A stretch of DNA of 64,000 nt from Octadecabacter antarcticus 307 (GTDB lineage Bacteria > Pseudomonadota > Alphaproteobacteria > Rhodobacterales > Rhodobacteraceae), in NCBI RefSeq assembly GCF_000155675.2, contig NC_020911.1, positions 486,501 to 550,500 on the forward strand. Reading direction: 5' to 3'. The position numbers and the translations under genes were made by a program. Positions within the stretch are counted from its first letter, which is position 1. Every line of letters starts with the position of its first letter. Shown one piece after another: positions 18,606 to 27,521 of this stretch. The notes under the pieces were generated by a model. It made no database searches, was not told the DNA's origin, and was given only the letters and a program-made list of their open reading frames with translations.

Positions 18606-18944
18606 GTGAAACTCATTATCGCAACAATCAAACCGTTCAAGCTTGAGGAGGTCCGCGAGGCGCTGACCGCCATCGGCGTACGCGGCATGATGGTGACTGA
18701 AATCAAAGGCTTTGGCGCACAATCGGGTCATACCGAAATCTATCGTGGTGCGGAATATGCCGTAAATTTTGTGCCGAAAGTAAAACTCGAAATCGTCGTA
18801 AGTTCGGAAATGGCGGATGAGGTCGTGCAGACCATCGCCACCACCGCAAAGACTGACAAAATTGGGGATGGCAAGATTTTCGTCCTGGATGTGCAAAGTG
18901 CTGTGCGCGTGCGCACCGGTGAAACCAACGAAGACGCGATTTAG
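18606..18944 (+). CDS. glnK: PII-family nitrogen regulator GlnK
   Basis: With the GTG start at 18606 the protein is 112 residues, the standard PII length, and begins MKLIIATIKPFKLEEVREAL. The T-loop MVTEIKGFGAQSGHTEIYRGAEYAVNFVPK includes the uridylylated tyrosine (YRG). The C-terminal signature is KIGDGKIFVLDVQSAVRVRTGE. It senses 2-oxoglutarate and ATP/ADP and blocks AmtB under nitrogen excess. A longer in-frame start at 18564 is rejected on family length. amtB follows after 23 bp, the classic glnK-amtB pair. Confidence 0.95.
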   Translation: MKLIIATIKPFKLEEVREALTAIGVRGMMVTEIKGFGAQSGHTEIYRGAEYAVNFVPKVKLEIVVSSEMADEVVQTIATTAKTDKIGDGKIFVLDVQSAVRVRTGETNEDAI

Positions 18945-18967
18945 ATCGCGCAAAGGGGAAAAGACAG

Positions 18968-20311
18968 ATGACTTTCAATAAAATGCTACCCGTCGCTGCC
19001 GCGCTCATCGCGCTGCCGACGCTTGGCCTCGCGCAAGAGGCCGACGTAACCCCGCCGATGAGCGAAATCGGCTTTATCTTCACCAGCTTCATGTTTTTGG
19101 TTTGCGGCTTCCTTGTATTTTGGATGGCCGCTGGTTTCACCATGCTCGAAGCAGGGCTTGTGCGTCAAAAGAACGTGGCGATGCAACTGACGAAGAACAT
19201 GGGTCTATTTTCGCTCGCGGCGATTGCCTATTACATTGTCGGCTACAACCTGATGTACCCGCTCGGCTCATGGACCATGGGGTCGGATGATGCCGGTGGT
19301 TATCTCGGCATCCTGTTCTCACCCGCCGTCATGGAGCCCGTCGGTCTTGCAGGTGTCGAAGCTGATCTGACCTATGCGACAGTCGGGTCTGACTTCTTCT
19401 TCCAGTTGATGTTTTGTGCTGCAACCGCGTCCATCGTGTCCGGTGCCGTCGCTGAGCGCATCAAACTGTGGCCGTTCCTGATCTTCACAGCCATCCTGAC
19501 AGGCTTCATCTACCCGATCCAGGCATCCTGGAAATGGGGCGGTGGTTTCCTTGACAGCCAATACGGCTTCCTCGATTTCGCAGGTTCCACTGTTGTACAC
19601 TCAGTCGGTGGTTGGGCTGCTTTGGCTGGCGCGCTGATCCTTGGGCCACGTCTGGGCAAATACAAAGACGGTCGCGTTGTTCCGTTCATGGGCTCTAACC
19701 TGCCGCTTGCAACGCTCGGAACGTTTATCCTGTGGCTCGGTTGGTTCGGCTTTAACGGTGGTTCGCAGCTGTATATGGACACTGCTGGCAACATTGCCGA
19801 CATCAGCCGTATCTTTGCCAACACCAACATGGCCGCAGCCTGTGGCGCGATGGCGGCAATGATCCTGACACAGCTTCTGTACAAAAAGGTCGACCTGACG
19901 ATGGTCCTGAACGGCGCCCTTGCCGGTCTCGTGTCCATCACTGCTGAACCGCTGACACCGTCCATTGGTATGGCGGGCATTATCGGCGCAATTGGTGGCG
20001 TGATCGTGGTCTTCGGTGTTCCGTTCCTCGACAAACTAAAGATTGATGACGTTGTCGGCGCCATCCCGGTTCACCTTTTTGCAGGTATCTGGGGCACGCT
20101 TGCGGTCTTGCTGACCAATGGCGATGCGACCTTCGGTGGTCAGATCATCTCGATCGTCATCGTCGGTGTGTTTGTCTTCGTCGTAAGCTCGATTGTCTGG
20201 CTCATCCTCAAGGCAACCATGGGAATTCGCGTCAGCGAAGAAGAAGAAATGTTGGGCCTCGATATGGCTGAGCTCGGCATGGAAGCCTACCCAGAATTCT
20301 CCAAGGGCTAA
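18968..20311 (+). CDS. amtB: Ammonium transporter AmtB
   Basis: The 447-residue protein has a cleavable signal (ending LGLAQ) and eleven membrane helices. Pore features visible are the twin histidines in VVHSVGGWAALAGA and PVHLFAGIWGTLA, plus FMLVCGFLVFWMAAGFTMLEAGLVR. It conducts ammonium/ammonia across the inner membrane and is gated by GlnK, whose gene lies just upstream. A good intrinsic terminator follows. Confidence 0.96.
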   Translation: MTFNKMLPVAAALIALPTLGLAQEADVTPPMSEIGFIFTSFMFLVCGFLVFWMAAGFTMLEAGLVRQKNVAMQLTKNMGLFSLAAIAYYIVGYNLMYPLGSWTMGSDDAGGYLGILFSPAVMEPVGLAGVEADLTYATVGSDFFFQLMFCAATASIVSGAVAERIKLWPFLIFTAILTGFIYPIQASWKWGGGFLDSQYGFLDFAGSTVVHSVGGWAALAGALILGPRLGKYKDGRVVPFMGSNLPLATLGTFILWLGWFGFNGGSQLYMDTAGNIADISRIFANTNMAAACGAMAAMILTQLLYKKVDLTMVLNGALAGLVSITAEPLTPSIGMAGIIGAIGGVIVVFGVPFLDKLKIDDVVGAIPVHLFAGIWGTLAVLLTNGDATFGGQIISIVIVGVFVFVVSSIVWLILKATMGIRVSEEEEMLGLDMAELGMEAYPEFSKG

Positions 20312-20333
20312 CCCTTTCGGATTGATATCAACG

Positions 20334-20366
20334 AAAAGGCCCTGCTGGCGACAGCGGGGCCTTTTT
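20334..20366 (+). terminator. Intrinsic terminator of glnK-amtB
   Basis: Stem GGCCCTGCTG with CAGCGGGGCC around GCGA, flanked by AAAA on the left and TTTTT on the right, 23 bp after the amtB stop. The A-tract also allows weak action from the other side, for the convergent SDR gene. Confidence 0.88.
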
Positions 20367-20385
20367 ACGTGTGGTCGGATCGACG

Positions 20386-21159
20386 CTATTTCGACTGCAT
20401 CTTTTCGACCATCTTCAACACGGTGCGACGTGGTAACAATGGGATGACCCATTGTGTCAGGATGCTCAGCTGTCGTTCATTCACTGTGACCAGCTTGCCC
20501 GCGATCATTGCGTCGTAGCCATGTTTCGCAACGCTTTGCGGTGACGTGCCGTTTTTGACCAAATCGGTCCCACCAAGATCAGCGCGATTCGCGAATTCGG
20601 TTTCGACGTACCCGGGGGCCAGAACCGTGCAGGTTACGCCATCACTGTGCAATTCTTGGTCCAGCGCTTGACTGAACGAACCCACGAACGCTTTCGTCGC
20701 AAAATAAACCGCCTGTAACGGCCCAGGCATAAAGCCTGCCGTTGATCCGACCTGTAAAATACGGCCACTGCCCTGCGCGGCCATCTTGCCGCCAAACGCG
20801 TGCGATAGCGTCACTAAGGCTTTGATGTTGAGGTCGATCATATCCTGTTCGTCCTCCAGATCACGCTCGATATGCTTGCCGTGCCCACCGAAGCCTGCGT
20901 TGTTGATCAGGATATCGACTGACACGCCAAGCGCATCAACCGCAGTGACAAGCGCGTCAGCACCGCCCGCTTCGCCAAGGTCCTGCGCGATGATGTGAAC
21001 CGTGACGCCATGCGCGGATTCGAGTTCGGCCTTCAGCGCGTTCAGCGCATCCAAACGGCGCGCAACCAATATCAGATCACCCTTTTTTGACGCATGATAG
21101 CGGGCAAATTCGGCACCAATCCCGCCGGATGCACCGGTGATAAGGGCAGTGTTGGACAT
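20386..21159 (-). CDS. Short-chain dehydrogenase/reductase (DltE-like)
   Basis: The 257-residue protein has the nucleotide-binding TGASGGIGAEFARYHA, NNAG motif (LINNAGFGGHG), a catalytic Ser in QVGSTAGFMPG and YxxxK in YFATKAFVGSFSQAL. The FVGSFSQALDQELHSDGVTC region resembles the YqjQ/DltE-type classical SDRs. NADP(H) dependence is suggested by the basic RRLDA after the second strand. The substrate is unknown. Confidence 0.88.
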   Translation of the reverse strand: MSNTALITGASGGIGAEFARYHASKKGDLILVARRLDALNALKAELESAHGVTVHIIAQDLGEAGGADALVTAVDALGVSVDILINNAGFGGHGKHIERDLEDEQDMIDLNIKALVTLSHAFGGKMAAQGSGRILQVGSTAGFMPGPLQAVYFATKAFVGSFSQALDQELHSDGVTCTVLAPGYVETEFANRADLGGTDLVKNGTSPQSVAKHGYDAMIAGKLVTVNERQLSILTQWVIPLLPRRTVLKMVEKMQSK

Positions 21160-21180
21160 GAGTGTATTCCTTTGAGAATG

Positions 21181-21213
21181 AAAAACGGCGTGCCCTTTGA
21201 TCTGGACACGCCG
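21181..21213 (-). terminator. Intrinsic terminator of the aminotransferase operon (minus strand)
   Basis: On the minus strand the stem CGGCGTGTCC pairs with GGGCACGCCG around a short loop, followed by TTTTT. It lies 26 bp beyond the stop of the aromatic aminotransferase gene. Confidence 0.85.
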
Positions 21214-21238
21214 CGTGAAATTTCAATGGTTGGACAGG

Positions 21239-22423
21239 TTAGATCCCGGCGTCAATAATTGCTTTCGCCAGTATCGGAACAGTGCCTGCGTTCAAACCTG
21301 CGATGTTCATCCGGCTGTCGCCCACCATATAAATCCCATAATCGGCACGCAGTTTTTCAACCTTTTCAGGCGACGTCCCAAGGCGCGAAAACATGCCGCG
21401 ATGTGTTGCCAAGAAATCAAAGCGGTCGGAATTGGACAGACGGCGCAGTTCGCTCGCCAACTGTTGGCGCAGATCAAGCATACCAAGACGGGTGTCTTCC
21501 AGCTCGGCCTCCCAATCAACACGAAGCACGGGGTCGGTCAGGATCATCGTCACCACGCGGGCGCCATGATCAGGCGGAAAGCTGTAGTTTTGACGGTTCA
21601 GGTAGGACAGATTCTGCTGTGCCAAATCACGCTCATCTTTATCGCGTGCAATCGCCATCAGAATGCCTGTGCGTTCGCGGTAGACGCCAAAGTTCTTCGA
21701 ACAGGATGCGGCGATTAGCACGTTGTCAAAGCCGGCAGCGATTGTTCGGGTTGCCGCGCCGTCCGCATCTAATCCGTCGCCAAAGCCCTGATAGGCGATG
21801 TCCACAAACGGCATCGCGCCAACATCTTTGATGACCGCAATCGCCTGATGCAATTGTTCCGCCGTCAGGTTTGCACCCGTCGGGTTGTGGCAACAGCCGT
21901 GCAACAGCACGACATCGCCAGTTTTGACCTGCCCGAGATCGGCCAGCATACCGTCAAAATCCACGCCGCGCGTCGTTTCGTCAAAATAGCGATATTCGGC
22001 CATTGGCATGCCAAGGTATTTGATAATCGACGGATGGTTTGGCCACGTCGGGTTGGAAATCCAAACCGTCGCGTCGGGCGCTGCGAGCTTGATAAGCTCA
22101 AGCCCCTGACGGATCGCGCCCGTCCCTCCGGGTGTTGCAACAGCAGCAACTCGTTCGCGTGCCACTGCGCCATCCAGCACCAGATCAATCATGGCATCTG
22201 AAAACGCAGGATCACCCGCCAGCCCGACATAGGCCTTGGATGTCTGTTCCTCGACCAGCCGTCGTTCCGCAGCTTTCACCGCGCGCATGACGGGGGTGTT
22301 GCCACTTGCGTCTTTGTAAACACCGACGCCAAGATCGACCTTGTCGTCGCGTGGGTCTTCTTTGTAGGCGGCCACAAGGGCGAGAATTTTGTCTTTTGGT
22401 TGGGGGGAAAGGTGCGCAAACAT
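21239..22423 (-). CDS. Aromatic/aspartate class I aminotransferase
   Basis: This 394-residue PLP enzyme of fold type I resembles TyrB/AspC. Seen are PGGTGAIRQGLELIK, SNPTWPNHPSIIKYLG, LLHGCCHNPTGANLT and the PLP lysine in LIAASCSKNFGVYRERTG, followed by the arginine in GMFSRLGTSPEKVEKLR and the SRMNIAGL arginine that binds the carboxylate. It transaminates aspartate and/or aromatic amino acids with 2-oxoglutarate. Its ATG overlaps the sseA stop (TAATG). Confidence 0.92.
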   Translation of the reverse strand: MFAHLSPQPKDKILALVAAYKEDPRDDKVDLGVGVYKDASGNTPVMRAVKAAERRLVEEQTSKAYVGLAGDPAFSDAMIDLVLDGAVARERVAAVATPGGTGAIRQGLELIKLAAPDATVWISNPTWPNHPSIIKYLGMPMAEYRYFDETTRGVDFDGMLADLGQVKTGDVVLLHGCCHNPTGANLTAEQLHQAIAVIKDVGAMPFVDIAYQGFGDGLDADGAATRTIAAGFDNVLIAASCSKNFGVYRERTGILMAIARDKDERDLAQQNLSYLNRQNYSFPPDHGARVVTMILTDPVLRVDWEAELEDTRLGMLDLRQQLASELRRLSNSDRFDFLATHRGMFSRLGTSPEKVEKLRADYGIYMVGDSRMNIAGLNAGTVPILAKAIIDAGI

Positions 22424-23280
22424 TAGGCGTCTCCTGTGGCTATTGGTAGATCATGGAACGTGCCCCATTCGGACCAGCTTCCATCATAAATTGCATGGTC
22501 TGTTTTGCCCATCCGTTCCATCGCAAGGGCAAGCACGGCGGCCGTGACACCAGACCCACATGACAAAATAGCAGGCTTGGCAAGATCAACACCCGCCTTG
22601 CGGAATACCTCGGCCATGGCGTTGTTGGATTTCATCGTGCCATCGGGGGCCAAAAGATCGCGGTAAAACACGTTGCGTGCATTCGGGATATGGCCGGACC
22701 GCAGCCCCTCGCGGGGTTCTGGTGCGTCGCCGCTGAACCGTTCGGGCGCGCGGGCGTCGACGATGACATAATCCCCCAATTTGGACGCGGATGCGACCTG
22801 CGTGACGTCCTTAACCATCTGGTTCTGGCGCGTCACAGTCATATGGCGATCACGCACGACGGGTGGCAAATCTTCAGTCGCGCGGCCCTCGGCCTGCCAT
22901 TTCGGAAACCCACCATCCAGAACTGCAATGTCGGTTTTTCCCATCAGTCGGAACAGCCACCAAACGCGGGCCGCACTAAACAGTCCCGCACAGTCATAAA
23001 CAACAATTTGGTGGCCATCGCCCACGCCCAGTTTGCGCATACGTGACATAAATTTTTCAACCGGCGGTACCATATGTGGCAGTTCGGAACGGTGATCGCT
23101 GACATCATCGATATCAAAGAAACGCGCACCCGGAATGTGTGCGGATTGGTATTCAGCCACTGCATCACGCACCATATCTGGCAGATACCAAGACGCATCC
23201 AAAATCCGCAGATCGGGATTTTTCAGATGGTCGGCCAACCAACTGGTCGAAACGAGGATTTTAGGATCATCAAAGGCCAT
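22423..23280 (-). CDS. sseA: 3-mercaptopyruvate sulfurtransferase (tandem rhodanese)
   Basis: The 285-residue protein has two rhodanese domains: an inactive N-terminal one with LRILDASWYLPD...IPGARFFDIDDVSD, and a C-terminal one with the active-site cysteine in AILSCGSGVTAAVLALA, whose CGSGVTA loop marks mercaptopyruvate rather than thiosulfate specificity. It transfers sulfur from 3-mercaptopyruvate to thiols or cyanide. The neighbouring aminotransferase could supply mercaptopyruvate from cysteine, a sensible pairing. A TTG at 23292 is an alternative start. Confidence 0.92.
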   Translation of the reverse strand: MAFDDPKILVSTSWLADHLKNPDLRILDASWYLPDMVRDAVAEYQSAHIPGARFFDIDDVSDHRSELPHMVPPVEKFMSRMRKLGVGDGHQIVVYDCAGLFSAARVWWLFRLMGKTDIAVLDGGFPKWQAEGRATEDLPPVVRDRHMTVTRQNQMVKDVTQVASASKLGDYVIVDARAPERFSGDAPEPREGLRSGHIPNARNVFYRDLLAPDGTMKSNNAMAEVFRKAGVDLAKPAILSCGSGVTAAVLALAMERMGKTDHAIYDGSWSEWGTFHDLPIATGDA

Positions 23281-23427
23281 AGCATACCCCAAGTGTATAG
23301 GCGTTGCGGGAACGATATGTCCCTAACGCCGCACCCGATCCTACGCAAGGTTTGCCCTACAAAAAGGAGCGCCATGGAAACACCGGACGCCCCAAATTCA
23401 TCGCCCCAGTCAGCAATTGTTCGCCAC

Positions 23428-23904
23428 TTAATCCCCGTGGCGCAGCAATCTGGCCTTCTGGCGACCCCAATCGCGGGCGGCCTCGGTCGCGCGTTTGTCT
23501 TGTTTCTGTTTACCCTTGGCGATCGCGATCTTAACTTTCACGCGGCCCTTATGGTTGAAATACATCACCAGCGGCACAAGGGTCATACCCTCGCGCGATA
23601 TCGCATTCCCCATCCTTACAAGTTCACGTTTGGACACCAATAGCTTGCGGCGTGCACGGTCTTCGTGGGGGAACATCGCTTGCTGATACGGCGCGATATA
23701 CGAATTTATCAACCAAAGTTCGCCCTCTGCCACGGTCGCGTAGCTGTCGGCAATGTTGGATTGGCCGACGCGCAAGGATTTTACCTCGGACCCCGCAAGG
23801 ATGATACCGCACTCGACGTCGGACTCGATCGCAAAATCGTACCGCGCACGCCGGTTTTCGGCGATGACTTTGTAATTCGGGTTTTGATCGGGTTTCTTTG
23901 CCAT
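23428..23904 (-). CDS. smpB: SsrA-binding protein
   Basis: The 158-residue protein starts [24 protein letters not shown] and has [25 protein letters not shown], the SmpB beta-barrel core that binds tmRNA. The basic C-terminal tail ([18 protein letters not shown]) enters the empty mRNA channel of stalled ribosomes. Essential for trans-translation. The frame is open to 24144 but the ATG at 23904 gives the family N-terminus. No tmRNA gene is recognised in the window. Confidence 0.95.
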   Translation of the reverse strand: MAKKPDQNPNYKVIAENRRARYDFAIESDVECGIILAGSEVKSLRVGQSNIADSYATVAEGELWLINSYIAPYQQAMFPHEDRARRKLLVSKRELVRMGNAISREGMTLVPLVMYFNHKGRVKVKIAIAKGKQKQDKRATEAARDWGRQKARLLRHGD

Positions 23905-23976
23905 AACGCTGATCAGATAAGGGATGGCAGGCGCGACGACAAGCCGTAGGGTGATCCAAAGCCACAAAGGCCAGCC

Positions 23977-25170
23977 ATGACCCGCCCGATCATCGATAAT
24001 AAAGCCGCGCGTGCGGTGTTTCTGGATCACCACCTGCTGCTTGGTTCGCGCAGCGGCTCTGGCACAGGCGGCGATCTGCAAGGCGTCATTGACCATCTCG
24101 GGTTCGTGCAAGTCGACAGCGTCAACACGCTCGCCCGCGCCCATGATCTGATCTTGTGGTCACGTCGTCAGAAATACCGCGTGCCAAACCTGCCCAAGTG
24201 TATGAAAGCCCGCGGCGCGTTCGAACACTGGACCCATGATGCATCCTGTATTTCAATGCAGTATTTCCCGATGTGGCGGCACAAGTTCGCCAAAGATAAG
24301 GCGCACATGGATGCCAAATGGCCCGCATGGCGGAGGAGCGGTTTTCGCGAACAAATCGACGAAGTGCTGCGTCAAATCACTGATGAGGGCAGCTGCACAT
24401 CCATGGATGTTGGCGCAAACGAAGAACGCGGATCGGGTGGCTGGTGGGACTGGCACCCTTCCAAAACAGCACTGGAATATCTGTGGCGCTCTGGCGATTT
24501 GTCGGTCTGCCACCGCAAAGGCTTTCGCAAAGTCTACGATCTCACCGAAAGGGTCATTCCACCAGAACAATTAAACGCTCGCGTCAGCGAAGACGACATG
24601 ATCGACTGGGCCTGCACTTCGGCGCTAGACCGCCTTGGCTTTGCCACTTCCGGCGAAATCGCCGCCTTTTACGCGATCATCACGCCTGCACAAGCTAAAC
24701 ACTGGTGCGTTGTGGCCTTAACAGGCCAACGCCTCATCGAGGTGGATATTGAGGCTGCCGACGGATCGCTGCGCCCCTCCTTCATCTTGGCCAATACAAC
24801 TCAATCCGAACTATCCGCACCAAACAACCGTGTCCGGCTGCTTTCCCCGTTCGACCCCGCCCTGCGCGATCGAAAACGCGCGCAGCGGCTGTTTAACTTT
24901 CACTACCGAATCGAAATTTTTGTCCCGGCCCCGAAAAGGCAATACGGCTACTACGTCTTCCCAGTACTGCAGGGTGATCGCCTGATCGGGCGCATCGACA
25001 CGAGACGCGACGGGACTGCAACTTTTGTGACGGCCTTTTGGCCTGAAAAGGGCGTGCGCATGGGCAAGGCCCGCGTGCGCGCGCTTGCGGCTGAGATAGA
25101 CCGTGTCGCCACGTTCGTGGGCAGTACGGATGTGGTTTGGGGCGATGGGTGGCTTAAAGAAAATTATTGA
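23977..25170 (+). CDS. YcaQ-like winged-helix DNA glycosylase family protein
   Basis: This 397-residue protein matches the HTH_42/DUF1006 (YcaQ/AlkX/AlkZ-like) family: [98 protein letters not shown] and [11 protein letters not shown]. Characterised relatives unhook interstrand crosslinks or excise alkylated bases. It is divergent from smpB with a 72-bp gap. Confidence 0.88.
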   Translation: MTRPIIDNKAARAVFLDHHLLLGSRSGSGTGGDLQGVIDHLGFVQVDSVNTLARAHDLILWSRRQKYRVPNLPKCMKARGAFEHWTHDASCISMQYFPMWRHKFAKDKAHMDAKWPAWRRSGFREQIDEVLRQITDEGSCTSMDVGANEERGSGGWWDWHPSKTALEYLWRSGDLSVCHRKGFRKVYDLTERVIPPEQLNARVSEDDMIDWACTSALDRLGFATSGEIAAFYAIITPAQAKHWCVVALTGQRLIEVDIEAADGSLRPSFILANTTQSELSAPNNRVRLLSPFDPALRDRKRAQRLFNFHYRIEIFVPAPKRQYGYYVFPVLQGDRLIGRIDTRRDGTATFVTAFWPEKGVRMGKARVRALAAEIDRVATFVGSTDVVWGDGWLKENY

Positions 25171-25234
25171 ACAGTGTTCATTATCGTGAAATTATGGAGG
25201 GATATTATTTATTGCTTGATTCCGGAGGAACCCA

Positions 25235-26434
25235 ATGGCCCACGTCATCCAAACCGAAGCACTGGTCGAAGAAGGGGTCATTACCCCGAACCAAGGCAAC
25301 GTCATCGCGCGCCGTTCTCGGCAAGTTATGGTGTCTATCGTCCTTAATTCTGTCCTGTGCTTTGGCATCATCGCTGCCGCCGCAGGCTTCATCGGCCTGT
25401 TGGCGGATGCGCTCTCTGTTGCGGTGGTTGGTGGCCTGTTCCTCGCGATTGGGGCCACGATCCTTGTCAGAGCCACGGACATTTATCGCATGTTTGGCAC
25501 TGCCTCAGCGCTGATTGGTGCGGGGATGCTGACCGGCGGGGCGTCGATTGAAATTATCGATAAAATGGGGGGGCAATCTGGTGGATTGGCCCTGCTGATT
25601 CTTGGCCTGATCGGTGCCGCTGTCACCGCGTTCCTGCATCGCAAGGGTCCTGCAAATACCGGTTTTTTGACTGGCAGCATCCTGTTGATGACTGGCGCGA
25701 TGCACATTAGCGGGCTTTATCTTTGGGTGTGGGCGGCTGAAATATCCGGCTTTGGGATTCCGATGATCCACTTCTATGTTGCCGCCGCAATCTTCATTGT
25801 TGGCATGTTCATCGACGTACGCCTGATCACCGCGCTTGCCATCGTACCGTTCGCGCAAATGCTCGATACTGGGACGTTCTACTGGCACGCAAGCTATGCC
25901 TTCTACAGCCCTGAGGGGACGTTCACCATTCTCCAAATGTCTGTTGCCACGGTCGCCTGTGTTGCCATCGCGGGGCTGCTGACCGACCGCTTTCGTCGCC
26001 ACACCCATATCTTCGGTATCATGGCGTTCATCATCGCCAACCTCAGCTTCCTTGTGGGTAGTTTGTGGGGGGATGTTGTGGGCAGCCACATCTGGGGTCC
26101 GACGTATCGCGACTACAGCGACGACTACCAGACCTTTATCGAAGCGAAATCAGCGTTCGAAGCCAACGCGCTGGTGATCTCGGAACAGGTCTATTCTATC
26201 GTCTGGGCCATTCTGCTGGTCGCCGCTGCCTTCTGGTCCGCCAACACCAACCGACGCGGAATTTTTAATGCCGCCATGACGTTTGGCGCCATCCACGCCT
26301 ACACCCAAGCGTTTGAGACGTTCTACAATGAGCCGCTCGCCTACGTCATTGGTGGCTTGGCAGCGATTCCGTTGGCTTGGGGCCTGTGGCGCCTGAACGT
26401 CCAATTTGAAACCCATAACGCAGTCGCCGCCTAA
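25235..26434 (+). CDS. Multi-spanning membrane protein of unknown function
   Basis: The 399-residue protein has about ten hydrophobic segments from residue 30 onward and a short soluble N-terminus (ETALVEEGVITPNQGNVIARRSRQ). The N-terminus is loosely like DUF2157 proteins, in which a short N-terminal helix pair precedes the membrane region, but I am not sure of the family. It is preceded by GGAGG at 25224-25228 and followed by a bidirectional terminator, so it appears monocistronic. Confidence 0.75.
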   Translation: MAHVIQTEALVEEGVITPNQGNVIARRSRQVMVSIVLNSVLCFGIIAAAAGFIGLLADALSVAVVGGLFLAIGATILVRATDIYRMFGTASALIGAGMLTGGASIEIIDKMGGQSGGLALLILGLIGAAVTAFLHRKGPANTGFLTGSILLMTGAMHISGLYLWVWAAEISGFGIPMIHFYVAAAIFIVGMFIDVRLITALAIVPFAQMLDTGTFYWHASYAFYSPEGTFTILQMSVATVACVAIAGLLTDRFRRHTHIFGIMAFIIANLSFLVGSLWGDVVGSHIWGPTYRDYSDDYQTFIEAKSAFEANALVISEQVYSIVWAILLVAAAFWSANTNRRGIFNAAMTFGAIHAYTQAFETFYNEPLAYVIGGLAAIPLAWGLWRLNVQFETHNAVAA

Positions 26435-26439
26435 AACGC

Positions 26440-26467
26440 AAACGAGCGGGGACATTCCCGCCCGTTT
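26440..26467. terminator. Bidirectional terminator between the membrane protein gene and dapA
   Basis: The stem AAACG-GCGGG pairs with CCCGC-CGTTT around GACATT, leaving A-rich and T-rich flanks on both sides. It lies between the stops of two convergent genes. Confidence 0.8.
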
Positions 26468-26470
26468 AAA

Positions 26471-27343
26471 TCAGTTCAACAGACCCGCGTGCACCATCGC
26501 ATCACGCATCTTTTCTTTCGTCTCATCTGTTAACTTGGTCAGCGGGGATCGTACCTCGTCTGAACACAGCCCCAACAGCGACATGCCATACTTGGCACTG
26601 ACCAATCCAGGTTCGCTAAAGATCGCCCTGTGCAGCGGCATCAGACGGTCGTTGATCGCCAACGCCGCCGCGTAATCGCCCGACAAAGTCGCAACCTGCA
26701 TCTGCGAACACAGCATTGGCGCAACATTTGCCGTGACCGAAATACAGCCAACACCGCCCTGCGCGTTAAACCCGATTGCGGTGGGGTCTTCGCCGGACAC
26801 TTGGATAAAGTCGGCACCGCAGAACAGCCGCTGGTTTGGCACCCGCGCCAAATCACCAGTCGCATCCTTTACGCCGATAATCATGTCATGCTTAGCTAAT
26901 TCGCCCATCGTTTCCGGCAACATATCGACCACAGACCGACCCGGAATGTTGTAAATGATGATCGGCAAACCACAGTCCGCCGCTTGTGTGAAATGTTCGA
27001 TCAATCCGCGCTGTGTCGGCTTGTTGTAATACGGCGTCACGACCAGTGCCGCAGTCGCACCCGCCGTCTTCGCCGCTTTCACCAAACGCACGGTTTCGGC
27101 CGTGTTGTTTGATCCGGCACCAGCGACCACAGGGAAACGCCCCGCCGCCGCGTCCACCACGGTTTGCACAACCAGATCATGCTCTGAATGGCTCAACGTC
27201 GGGCTTTCGCCGGTTGTGCCCACTGGTACCAAACCGTGCGACCCTTGTTCGAAATGCCACTCGACAAGTTTTTTCAACGTATCGAGATCCAGCTGGCCGT
27301 TCGCGAACGGCGTGACAAGAGCAGGGAGAGACCCTTTGATCAT
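26471..27343 (-). CDS. dapA: 4-hydroxy-tetrahydrodipicolinate synthase
   Basis: The 290-residue TIM-barrel aldolase condenses pyruvate with aspartate semialdehyde in the lysine/diaminopimelate pathway. Seen are [30 protein letters not shown], the active-site tyrosine in [18 protein letters not shown] and the Schiff-base lysine in [11 protein letters not shown]. The ATG at 27343 gives the normal N-terminus; the frame is open slightly further upstream. Divergent from the lytic transglycosylase gene across a 178-bp gap. Confidence 0.95.
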   Translation of the reverse strand: MIKGSLPALVTPFANGQLDLDTLKKLVEWHFEQGSHGLVPVGTTGESPTLSHSEHDLVVQTVVDAAAGRFPVVAGAGSNNTAETVRLVKAAKTAGATAALVVTPYYNKPTQRGLIEHFTQAADCGLPIIIYNIPGRSVVDMLPETMGELAKHDMIIGVKDATGDLARVPNQRLFCGADFIQVSGEDPTAIGFNAQGGVGCISVTANVAPMLCSQMQVATLSGDYAAALAINDRLMPLHRAIFSEPGLVSAKYGMSLLGLCSDEVRSPLTKLTDETKEKMRDAMVHAGLLN

Positions 27344-27521
27344 GATACGCATCCTTAATAGGGGGACCAACATTGGCCCGTTAATATCGGTTCCTTAGTG
27401 GGGTTTTCCGCCTTTGCCAAGTTTGTGAGTTGCGGTGTCCCCTTGATGACATACTTATGTTGAACGAATACAACGCGCGAACAAAATATACGCCAAAGTT
27501 CAATCAGGGGCCAAAGTACAA

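Noticed and set aside
23373..23643. Small plus-strand frame with a good ribosome binding site (aaaaaggag) overlapping smpB
   Set aside because: It is almost entirely antisense to the conserved smpB coding sequence and its product resembles no family; probably chance.
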